A stretch of 19,670 nucleotides of DNA from Pseudopedobacter sp038237895 (lineage in GTDB: Bacteria > Bacteroidota > Bacteroidia > Sphingobacteriales > Sphingobacteriaceae), in NCBI GenBank assembly GCA_038237895.1, contig JBBRYE010000063.1, forward strand, positions 1 through 19,670. The letters are read 5' to 3'. The notes beneath the pieces were generated by a model. The model saw only the letters and a program-made list of their open reading frames with translations, was not told the origin of the DNA and did no database searches. A program made the position numbers and the translations under genes. Below are positions 9,608 to 16,912 of the stretch, one piece after another (position 1 is the stretch's first letter; each line of letters starts with the position of its first letter).

Positions 9608-9615
9608 AAACGTTT
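9608..9615. promoter_or_regulatory. LacI-type palindrome core in the susC promoter spacer
   Basis: AAACGTTT is a perfect 8-base palindrome with the central CG typical of LacI-family operators. It lies between the -7 element and where a -33 element would be, so a protein bound here would block RNA polymerase. The core is short and is not found at the same position in the other two promoters, so this is a weak call. Confidence 0.25.
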
Positions 9616-9644
9616 TAATTGAAATATATTCAGAATAAAAAAAC

Positions 9645-9675
9645 GGGAATGTTCCCATATATTGGGAACATTCCC
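9645..9675. promoter_or_regulatory. Paired palindromic operator upstream of susC (site 1); also terminator-like for the GH16 operon
   Basis: Box GGGAATGTTCCC (9645-9656) and box GGGAACATTCCC (9664-9675) are reverse complements of each other, separated by ATATATT. Together they form a 13-base inverted repeat (9645-9657 with 9663-9675). The proximal and distal boxes start 46 and 65 bases beyond the -7 element, as at two other promoters here. Read on the minus strand the repeat would also make a strong hairpin followed by G and seven T residues (complement of 9637-9643), which resembles a rho-independent terminator for the GH16 operon ending at 9746. The other copies lack such a T tract, so operator function is the main call and termination a possible second role. 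Confidence 0.75.
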
Positions 9676-9745
9676 TAAAATATTGTTTTAGTTAAAAATT
9701 GGCTGTTATATTAATTAATACATTGAAAATTTTTAGACTTCTTTA

Positions 9746-11017
9746 CTATTTCTTTTGATAAACTCTCACATAATCTACCTCCATAAAAGTTTTATCAATA
9801 GCATCTGTAACATTACCAGACCAAGGTATTATTGCCAAACTAAGCCAAATTGGTGAAGGGCTAAAGCAAAAAGTATTCTTTTCTCTTCTTAATTCTTTGC
9901 CATCAAAATAAAATATAAGTTCATCTTTAGTCCATTCCAAGCCATAAGTGTGAAATTCTTTAGCAAAATTATATGTGCCTTTATTAAGATCAAATGAAGA
10001 CATTTCTATCCAAGTTTTCCCATTCCAATATTCAACTTTATAATTACTTATGAGACCTTGCCATGTACCGTTAGACAGCCAGCCATTAACAAACTTAATG
10101 CAACCAACTGTTTTTGCTTCTGCAAATTCAAATTCTATCCACTTTTCACCAGTTGCTTGAGATGTCCAGCGTGTCTCTAATTTACCATCAATTAGGTTAT
10201 TCTTACTAAATGTAGCTCCTTCTTTGTATTGACCACTTACGGTCACTTTAGTATCAGGTAATTGGCTAAAATTCACCAAGCCATCATTTACATTTTTATC
10301 AGTAAGTAAGTTAGGATAACCTTTAGGGCTAACATTGTAAATATTAAATTCTCCAATATTAAAATGAGCGTTATGAGTAGAACTGAAACGAATTTTTGTA
10401 GTTTTTATAGGTATTTCTAGCTGTATAGAATAATCTGGCTTGGTACCAAAATTAAAACTTTTAGAATTTGAAGGGTGTCTTTGTTTACCATCTTGCATGT
10501 ATATATCTGTCCAGTTGTGTATGTTAGTAGCAATCTCATTTGGGTAATGACCTTCATTTATATCAATCTCAAATCTTTTACCTTCTTTAGGATCAGCACC
10601 TTGCGTCATTAACCAAAAAGAATTATTAGTTCCAGTTGCTGCTGCATACCTATATCTACACTCATAATATCCATACATAAATTGTTGTTTTGTCCAGATA
10701 TTTCCCGATGTCCAGTTTTGACCTCCTCTTTGTTCTTTTTTATTTATCAATTTTAACGTTCCACCGCTAACTTCCGCATTTTCTCTCCATCTACTTGAGA
10801 GTATATGCCCACTTGGGCCATTCTGAGATTCCCAGCTTTTTTCCAAATTTTTATCTTCATAATCAAACTCATCGCTCCAAATCAAATTCCAGCTTTTTAC
10901 ATTTCCTGGTAATATTGATAATTCTAGTTTTTTTTGTTGGGCTTTACATGCTGAAGAAATAATGATTAAGCCAAAGGCCATAAAAAGAATACAGTTTAAT
11001 CCATTAAATAGTCTCAT
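9746..11017 (-). CDS. Secreted GH16 endo-glycosidase with a nested galactose-binding (discoidin-like) domain
   Basis: A 423-residue endo-acting enzyme likely to cut internal beta-linkages of the target polysaccharide. A leader covers about 1-26, with a possible lipobox IISSAC (Cys24). The first GH16 half runs about 42-190 (LIWSDEFD at 45-52, SGNIWTKQQFMYGYYECRYRY, FWLMTQG) and contains the catalytic signature EIDINE, with Glu150, Asp152 and Glu155 as nucleophile, assisting Asp and acid/base. The GH16 fold resumes at EFHTYGLEWTKDELIFYFDGKELRRE (from 354) and ends VDYVRVYQKK. Between about 192 and 345 lies an inserted F5/8-type-C-like domain, with LIDGKLETRWTSQ, KWIEFEFAEAKTVGCIKFV and YKVEYWNGKTWIEM. 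The SGNIW/GYYE pattern leans toward the agarase/porphyranase/carrageenase side of GH16, but the substrate is not proven. Last gene of its operon. Confidence 0.88.
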   Translation of the reverse strand: MRLFNGLNCILFMAFGLIIISSACKAQQKKLELSILPGNVKSWNLIWSDEFDYEDKNLEKSWESQNGPSGHILSSRWRENAEVSGGTLKLINKKEQRGGQNWTSGNIWTKQQFMYGYYECRYRYAAATGTNNSFWLMTQGADPKEGKRFEIDINEGHYPNEIATNIHNWTDIYMQDGKQRHPSNSKSFNFGTKPDYSIQLEIPIKTTKIRFSSTHNAHFNIGEFNIYNVSPKGYPNLLTDKNVNDGLVNFSQLPDTKVTVSGQYKEGATFSKNNLIDGKLETRWTSQATGEKWIEFEFAEAKTVGCIKFVNGWLSNGTWQGLISNYKVEYWNGKTWIEMSSFDLNKGTYNFAKEFHTYGLEWTKDELIFYFDGKELRREKNTFCFSPSPIWLSLAIIPWSGNVTDAIDKTFMEVDYVRVYQKK

Positions 11018-11052
11018 TTTGCTGTTTTTAGATTTAGAATAATAAAGATCAA

Positions 11053-11571
11053 TTACTTAATTTCAGTTAATACGATATCATCAAATAATGCCTCGCTAAG
11101 ACCAAGTGCAACAGAAAACTTAGCTTCTGGATAATCTTTAGCGGTAAAAGGTATGGTTATTTGTTGCCACTCATTTACCTTTAAATTCTTATTTCTATAA
11201 GACTCAAAAATGTCTTGATCCGCTTTAAAACCAGTAGGGGAATAAACTCTAAGTTCTATTTCTCTTATTTTTGTTAAAGGTTTAACCCACATTGTTAACT
11301 CATACTTTTTACCAGCGCTAAATGCCAATTTCTGCACTTTAGGGTCAGAATAAAAATAAGTTAAACTACCTTCTTTTGAAAATAATTTAAGACTCGAATT
11401 TCCCGTATGCCCATCGTTATTAACCATTTGGGTGTTTTCTCCAAAAAAACTCCAACCAGTTTTACCTTGTTCAAAACTGGTGTTTATTGATAACAAATTT
11501 TGCGCTCTAAGCTGCAAGGTAAAAAGGCAAATGCCTAAAATGATTAGTGATTTAAAAACTAATTTTTTCAT
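11053..11571 (-). CDS. Small secreted CBM4/9-like carbohydrate-binding protein
   Basis: A 172-residue protein consisting of a signal peptide (cleavage near residue 23-24, LRAQ) and a single beta-sandwich domain. The wording SFEQGKTGWSFFGE (32-45), HTGNSSLKLFSKEG, AGKKYELTMWVKP, NEWQQITIPFTA and FDDIVLTEI is typical of the CBM4/9 (galactose-binding-like) superfamily. It has no catalytic domain and would bind glycan in the periplasm or at the cell surface. It lies 20 bases after the GH2 gene and 35 bases before GH16, within the same operon, and may present substrate to GH16. The ligand cannot be inferred. Confidence 0.75.
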   Translation of the reverse strand: MKKLVFKSLIILGICLFTLQLRAQNLLSINTSFEQGKTGWSFFGENTQMVNNDGHTGNSSLKLFSKEGSLTYFYSDPKVQKLAFSAGKKYELTMWVKPLTKIREIELRVYSPTGFKADQDIFESYRNKNLKVNEWQQITIPFTAKDYPEAKFSVALGLSEALFDDIVLTEIK

Positions 11572-11591
11572 GTTTAATTTATTTATTTGGT

Positions 11592-14411
11592 TTAATTATA
11601 ATTGATTATTGCTTGTAATTTTATCTCACTCACTTCTATATTTTTTGGCAATTGTAAAATTGAAAATGAAACAGAAGCTTTATTAATTTTATAGCTGATA
11701 TTACCCTTATTTGTAATACAAACTAATTCATAACCAATTGCATTTTTTTGCGGAGTAAAGCTGACTAATAATTTATCATCTTGCTTAGCAAACCCATGTA
11801 AAATTACATCTTGTTTGAATTCTAAATTCTTTGGCTTAACCATAATTGTTTCGCTCCACTGGTTTATAGATGAAGCTAAAACTGCACTCCTACTAATTTG
11901 GTAATAATATTGCTTATCATTAATTAAATTGGAAACGTTTGCCATACCAAAATTATTTGTAGTTATCATCTTCCACGATTCTGGATTATCTATAGAAGTA
12001 CCATATCTTATCTTGTAATGAACATCAGAATAAAAATAGCTATATCCAGTAAAAAATGATTCGGATGAAGGTTGGGTTTGCCAAACTATTGGAGGTAAAC
12101 CAACAAAACCAGCTTCTGGGGTGAATTGGAATATTTCTGATGGTATACTTTCACCAAATTCATTTTTGGCTGTAAGCCAAATTTCATACGTTTTCCCGAT
12201 AATTAAATTATCAATATCAATATAATGATCTATAGTAGATGGGGTAGTTTTGATTTCGTTATTTACTTTATAATAAGCTTGGTGTTGAGTTGCAAAGGCA
12301 TTTGTCTCAAAAATAAACCTTAAAATGTTAGACCCTTTTAAAAGTGTTTTAATCTTAGGTGGATTTGGTACTTTAAGAAATATTATAGTATCCTTAACGC
12401 TATATCCAGAAGGGTTTACTAAAGATATTTTTAAAAACGCAGCTTTTTTTGAAGACCACTGAACCAATTCTTGTAAGGTTTTATCACCAGGTTTTATATC
12501 TAATAAATTTATTAAACCAGTTTCTAAATTAAAATTAGAAAAATCTCTAACCTCCCAAGCCAAATGATAATTTTGAAGGGTAAATGCTGGGATATCTTGT
12601 TTATTACGAGGTGTAATAAGTATTTTTGATTGATAAATGTCTGGTTTTATGATACTAGTTATTACCTCCAAATTTTGAATTGGGGCATAAAAATTTTGCA
12701 TTTGTTTAAAAGACCTTTTTTTGTTTCTATATACATCTATTATACCCCATTGTCTATTTTGGTGTAAAGGTGTTGCAGTTGAAAGATTTGGGGATTGGTA
12801 ACCGCTTCGATAATCATTAAAGGTCCAAACAGAATAACCAATAAGGTTACTTTTATCGCCCAATTTATCAACCATTAAAGACTTAAACATTGATTTATTT
12901 GGTGTATCATAAATCAAATTTTCTGTATGTCCCCCATACTCAGACATAAAAATGGCTTTATCAGGATATCGTTTTATTAGCTCATCAACTCCTTTTTCAT
13001 AATTGCCATATTTATTTATAAGAACAATATCACCAAACTGTGCAGCATCGTTATCCTGAAAATCGGCTGTATTAGAAACATAAGCCACTAATCTGGTACT
13101 ATCCAATTCTTTTTTGATATAAGCAATGATATTTTTTGTGTAATCATTTACATCGGGAAACTCTTTAAGATTTCCGTTTTCATTACCAACGCTCCATCCT
13201 ATTATACTAGGATGATTAAAGTTTTGTCGAATAAGTTTTTGTGCAAATAATTTAGGTTCTTCACTTTTACTGTTCATAAATTGTGGCCAATTATTAAACT
13301 CGGAAAAAACCAGTATACCAACTTCATCCAAATAATCCATTACGTCTTTTGGCAAAGGTCTGTGAGATAACCTCGCCAAATTTGCTCCCGCAGCCTTCAT
13401 TAAATCTATATCCTCTTTATATCTGTAAGCTGGCAAAACACTGCCGGTTGCTCTGTCATCGGCCACCCAATTGTAGCCGGCTAATCTTATTTTCTCGCCG
13501 TTAAGATAAAGCTGTTGTGCTTTTATTTCTATTTTTCTTATCCCAAATCTGTCGTTTAATACCCCTAAATCATAATTAGCAATTGATAATTTTAGCTTAC
13601 TTTCATATAAATTTGGATGGTCAAAATGCCATAATTTTAAAGACTTTGTGGTAATGTTTTGATTAAGTAAAACTTTAATTTCTGATTGGGCAGGTATTAG
13701 AATGCTTTTTTTATTACTCTGAGCTACATCTTTACCTTCTAAACTAATAATTTGGCTTAAATTAATTAGTTCATTTTTGGTTGAGTTATTTTTAATAAAA
13801 ACGGCAGTTTGTGTTTTGGCTGTGCTTTTTTCCAAATCCAGCTGTGCAATAATTTCTTGACGATCTATAAAAACAGAATTTCTTTGCGTTATTTTTACAA
13901 ACCTTCTAATTCCGCCCCAACCCCAATAAGCACCCCAAACTAAAGAATTATCTATTTCTAATGTTATTTGATGTTTTTTATCAATATCTAAAAAATCTGT
14001 GACATCAAAATCTTCTAGATAATTACCCGCTAAAACATAAGCTACTTTTTTCCCATCCAAATAAAGGGTATAACTCATTCCTATTTCACCAAGCTCTACA
14101 AAAACTCTTTTGTTTATATCTACATTGTTTAATGTAAACTCTTTTCTATACCAAGCTTTGCCTTTATAATTAGCATATTCGTTGTGTAAGTCCCATAAAT
14201 GAGGGACATTAACCTTATCCCAAGAACTATCGCTAAATGCTTTTCCAAACCAATTTTCTTCTACTCCTTTTTGATTTGGGTCTGTTTTAAAATACCAGTT
14301 TTCTTTTAAATTTACTTCTTGCGAATAAGCATAATTTAAAAAACTCGCACAAAAAAAGATTAATAAATAACTAAACTTAGTTTTCAAAATAAAAAATTTA
14401 TAATTATTCAT
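11592..14411 (-). CDS. Secreted GH2 glycosidase with long C-terminal beta-sandwich/FN3-like region
   Basis: A 939-residue family GH2 exo-glycosidase (galactosidase/glucuronidase type) for periplasmic trimming of oligosaccharides. The signal peptide ends near residue 30 (AYS/QE). Jelly-roll domain about 31-175 (AWYRKEFTL, YLDGKKV), Ig-like about 180-290, TIM barrel from FGIRKIEIKAQQLYLNG (289-305). Expected acid/base is Glu411 in GWSVGNENGN and nucleophile Glu491 in IFMSEYGGHTEN; the supporting SVWTFNDYRSGY is also present. Residues from about 580 onward are not catalytic: a beta-sandwich and two stretches resembling FN3 repeats (KTYEIWLTAKNEFGESIPSE and DKQYYYQISRSAVLASSINQWSE). Its ATG overlaps the FAD-gene stop by 8 bases (ATGAATAA), pointing to coupled translation. 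It is only distantly similar to the GH2 at 214-2244, so the two probably act on different linkages. Confidence 0.9.
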   Translation of the reverse strand: MNNYKFFILKTKFSYLLIFFCASFLNYAYSQEVNLKENWYFKTDPNQKGVEENWFGKAFSDSSWDKVNVPHLWDLHNEYANYKGKAWYRKEFTLNNVDINKRVFVELGEIGMSYTLYLDGKKVAYVLAGNYLEDFDVTDFLDIDKKHQITLEIDNSLVWGAYWGWGGIRRFVKITQRNSVFIDRQEIIAQLDLEKSTAKTQTAVFIKNNSTKNELINLSQIISLEGKDVAQSNKKSILIPAQSEIKVLLNQNITTKSLKLWHFDHPNLYESKLKLSIANYDLGVLNDRFGIRKIEIKAQQLYLNGEKIRLAGYNWVADDRATGSVLPAYRYKEDIDLMKAAGANLARLSHRPLPKDVMDYLDEVGILVFSEFNNWPQFMNSKSEEPKLFAQKLIRQNFNHPSIIGWSVGNENGNLKEFPDVNDYTKNIIAYIKKELDSTRLVAYVSNTADFQDNDAAQFGDIVLINKYGNYEKGVDELIKRYPDKAIFMSEYGGHTENLIYDTPNKSMFKSLMVDKLGDKSNLIGYSVWTFNDYRSGYQSPNLSTATPLHQNRQWGIIDVYRNKKRSFKQMQNFYAPIQNLEVITSIIKPDIYQSKILITPRNKQDIPAFTLQNYHLAWEVRDFSNFNLETGLINLLDIKPGDKTLQELVQWSSKKAAFLKISLVNPSGYSVKDTIIFLKVPNPPKIKTLLKGSNILRFIFETNAFATQHQAYYKVNNEIKTTPSTIDHYIDIDNLIIGKTYEIWLTAKNEFGESIPSEIFQFTPEAGFVGLPPIVWQTQPSSESFFTGYSYFYSDVHYKIRYGTSIDNPESWKMITTNNFGMANVSNLINDKQYYYQISRSAVLASSINQWSETIMVKPKNLEFKQDVILHGFAKQDDKLLVSFTPQKNAIGYELVCITNKGNISYKINKASVSFSILQLPKNIEVSEIKLQAIINYN

Positions 14412-16680
14412 AACACCTTAAACCAAATACAGAAACGGGTACATTAGCAGATGGACGATCTAATATGATTTTTAAAAAATTTGTTTCAATACCTTCATTA
14501 AAGTGAATTCTATTGTGGGTTTGATAATTGTCTTTTTTCTCGTAAACTACTTGCCCTTTATCATCTTGTATACTATAATTTCTTACGCAAAAAGGCATCA
14601 CATCCTCTGGGTGTCCCATTAAAACACTCTCCATTGGATGGTCAAAATCAGTATCAAAGAAAAAATCAATGTGTTTAATTGTTTTAGATTTATCCCAATT
14701 TAATTTAATAAAAGGTTGCTCATCGTTTAATGAGGCTACCCATGCATTGGTTCCTAAAGTAGGTCTGTATACACCAGTTTTTATATTTTCTGGTTCAAAG
14801 TTTTTAAGTGGGGGGTCTAATCTCAATGCTAAATTATGTCCTTCTGGTCTTCTTTGTGGGCACCAAAATTCAAATTCATCAACGCCAATGTCTGATAATG
14901 GTACTTGCTTTCCAAAATTAGATACGGCTTTATTTATAGAATTATAAACCGTAAGAATTCCAGTAATACGATCTTCAGTAAAATAAACCTTTATTTCAGG
15001 ATTTTTCTTGATGACAATAAAAGCATATTGAGAACTTTCTAAATTAAACTCAAAGTCTAAAAGTAATTCTTGATTTCCAGCTTTAATTTTAAATTGTTTT
15101 GTGTTTACTGTTAGGTCTGGTGTATAATTACCAATTATGCTACTTATTCTTAACTCTACTTCTAATTCTGTTTCAGAATCTGCACAAAGATTTAACCAAA
15201 TCTTTGGAATAACACCATTGTTAAGGGGTATCATTTGAGCCATTGAGCAATCTAATCTTTTTAGGATATCAGGAGATAGTTTATCTAAACTCAAAATACT
15301 AGAAACCTCTAATGATGCTGATTGTACTAAATCAGCTTGTGAATTATAAGATAATCCTGGAATATGGTGTCCAGTTTTTAATAGTTCTTGCTGAAGTTCT
15401 TCTATGTGATTTTGATTTAAAATTTCTTTTGGTATAATACTATGCTTTAAAGCTACCATTGTTGCAATACCTATTGCTTGCCCAATGTGAGCACAGGTGG
15501 CCATTACTCTGGTAGAAGCAAATGCAACATGAGTTGCACTAATAATTCTGCCAGCTAAAAACAAATTATTAACATTTCTGCTGTATAAACTTCTAAAAGG
15601 AATTTGGTAAACACCTTTAGAGTGCCACTGGTTACAACCAGGTTTTTCGCTATAAACACCATCAGCCGGATGCAAATCTAGAGACCAACCTCCAAATGCA
15701 ACTGCATCAAAATGAGTTTTCTGGTCAATAATATCTTGTTGTTTGATGATATAATCACCTTCAAATCTTCTACTTTCTCTTTTTCCGGGTATTGTACCTA
15801 CCCATTCTAATGTTAGATTTTCTGAATCGGGAAAATTGCCAGAATTTTTAATGTAATCCCAAACTCCATATACCACTTTCCATAACTCCCATTTAATATC
15901 CTCTGTATCATGTACAGTATCTAATCTACCTCCATATTCTATCCACCATAGTCTGCAACCATATTCTTTAGAACTAAAGTTTTTAAAACGAGGTATTTTA
16001 GTGATATCTGAAAGCGCAAATTCTGGAGCAGAAAATTTAACTGGGGTACCAACATCTTTACTGTAAAAATAAATACTATGACCAAGTAACTCTCCATATT
16101 CTTTCTCAGGAGCAAATTTTTCACCAAACTCTTCTTTACCTTCAGCGCCCATTCTAAACGCAGCACCAGATAAAAATCCTAATATTCCATCTCCAGATGC
16201 ATCACAAAAATATTTAGCATTAAACTGGTAAAGAGTTGAGTTTTGACTACAAAAGCCTGAAACTGATTGAATGCTACCATCATTAGATTTTTCTAACTCA
16301 TAAACAGCTGTATTTAAAAACAATTTGATATTTGGTTCAGAAACTACTTTATCTAAAAGAATTGTGTCAAAAATTAAAGGATTTCCTTCTTTATTTTTAT
16401 AAGTATTTTCAACTAAAATTTCATCAATTACTCCACCTTCTCTAGACCAGCGATTATTATTGCCTAAATGAGATGTAGCGCCTAAAATCCATAAGCGTAC
16501 TTCGCTGCTAGAATTACCACCCAAAACCGGGCGATCTTGAACTAAAGTAACATTAACACCAGCCCTTGCAGCAGTTATTGCTGCACAAACACCAGAAAGT
16601 CCACCTCCAACAATTAGTAAATCAGTATTTATAATTTTCTTTAATAAGTTTCTTTTTTTAGTAGAATCTTCCTTTAGCAT
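14404..16680 (-). CDS. FAD-dependent oxidoreductase with C-terminal galactose-binding-like domain
   Basis: A 758-residue flavoprotein of the FAD_oxidored type (PF12831-like). An N-terminal Rossmann motif IVGGGLSGVCAAITAARAG sits at 23-41, followed by LGGNSSSEVRLW (53-64), the second dinucleotide motif DASGDGILG (160-168) and the closing FAD motif NLFLAGRIISATHVAFASTRVMATCAHIGQA (372-402). Residues about 490-590 look like a beta-sandwich, and about 640-758 like a discoidin/galactose-binding fold (FIKLNWDKSKTIKHIDFFFDT, VRNYSIQDDKGQVVYEK). No signal peptide is visible, so it should act in the cytoplasm, unlike its secreted operon partners. Substrate and electron acceptor are unknown; oxidation of an imported sugar or its derivative is a guess from context. 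I chose the ATG at 16680; an in-frame TTG at 16692 would add four residues. First gene of its operon. Confidence 0.85.
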   Translation of the reverse strand: MLKEDSTKKRNLLKKIINTDLLIVGGGLSGVCAAITAARAGVNVTLVQDRPVLGGNSSSEVRLWILGATSHLGNNNRWSREGGVIDEILVENTYKNKEGNPLIFDTILLDKVVSEPNIKLFLNTAVYELEKSNDGSIQSVSGFCSQNSTLYQFNAKYFCDASGDGILGFLSGAAFRMGAEGKEEFGEKFAPEKEYGELLGHSIYFYSKDVGTPVKFSAPEFALSDITKIPRFKNFSSKEYGCRLWWIEYGGRLDTVHDTEDIKWELWKVVYGVWDYIKNSGNFPDSENLTLEWVGTIPGKRESRRFEGDYIIKQQDIIDQKTHFDAVAFGGWSLDLHPADGVYSEKPGCNQWHSKGVYQIPFRSLYSRNVNNLFLAGRIISATHVAFASTRVMATCAHIGQAIGIATMVALKHSIIPKEILNQNHIEELQQELLKTGHHIPGLSYNSQADLVQSASLEVSSILSLDKLSPDILKRLDCSMAQMIPLNNGVIPKIWLNLCADSETELEVELRISSIIGNYTPDLTVNTKQFKIKAGNQELLLDFEFNLESSQYAFIVIKKNPEIKVYFTEDRITGILTVYNSINKAVSNFGKQVPLSDIGVDEFEFWCPQRRPEGHNLALRLDPPLKNFEPENIKTGVYRPTLGTNAWVASLNDEQPFIKLNWDKSKTIKHIDFFFDTDFDHPMESVLMGHPEDVMPFCVRNYSIQDDKGQVVYEKKDNYQTHNRIHFNEGIETNFLKIILDRPSANVPVSVFGLRCYE

Positions 16681-16732
16681 ATCAAATAGCAATTAGGTTA
16701 TATGGTTATTAAGCAATAGGCTTAATTGTAAA

Positions 16733-16740
16733 CAAAGCTA
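16733..16740 (-). promoter_or_regulatory. Predicted -7 promoter element of the FAD/GH2/CBM/GH16 operon
   Basis: The minus strand reads TAGCTTTG, a full match to TAnnTTTG. It lies 52 bases upstream of the ATG at 16680. A TTTG occurs 14 bases further upstream, too close for a normal -33 element. The paired operator starts 47 bases upstream. Confidence 0.6.
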
Positions 16741-16783
16741 TTGGATAAACTATACAAAAGATTATCATTTAAAGTCAGGTTAA

Positions 16784-16821
16784 AATTGGGAATGTTCCCT
16801 AAATTGGGAACATTCCCAATT
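16784..16821. promoter_or_regulatory. Paired palindromic operator between the FAD operon and lacI (site 2)
   Basis: GGGAATGTTCCC (16788-16799) and GGGAACATTCCC (16806-16817), separated by TAAATT and flanked by AATT on both sides, form a perfect 16-base inverted repeat. The distal box starts exactly 65 bases from the FAD -7 element, as in sites 1 and 3; the spacer is one base shorter here, so the proximal box starts at 47 instead of 46. It is also 91 bases ahead of the lacI start codon, which would allow autoregulation, although no matching -7 element was found at the same distance on the lacI side. Confidence 0.8.
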
Positions 16822-16912
16822 CATAATAATTATCATTTAGTATTATTAACATCATAAAAAAATTGGACACTTAATTTAACTAAATTTATATTAATTTTTT
16901 AAATCATTAAAA

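Noticed and set aside
9645..9675. Calling the hairpin at site 1 only a terminator
   Set aside because: Near-identical paired boxes at 16788 and 19649 lie upstream of promoters and lack a T tract, so shared operator function explains all three better.
9746..11017. Naming GH16 a beta-agarase and the locus an agar PUL
   Set aside because: The motifs lean that way, but no GH50/GH86, no clear GH117 and no anhydrogalactose pathway gene is present, so the substrate is left open.
15939..16166. A 75-codon frame overlapping the FAD gene on the same strand
   Set aside because: It is an alternative-frame reading of the FAD coding sequence with no domain features.
16681..16692. TTG start four codons upstream for the FAD oxidoreductase
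   Set aside because: The ATG at 16680 is a stronger start and leaves a normal leader after the predicted promoter; the extra four residues add no domain feature.
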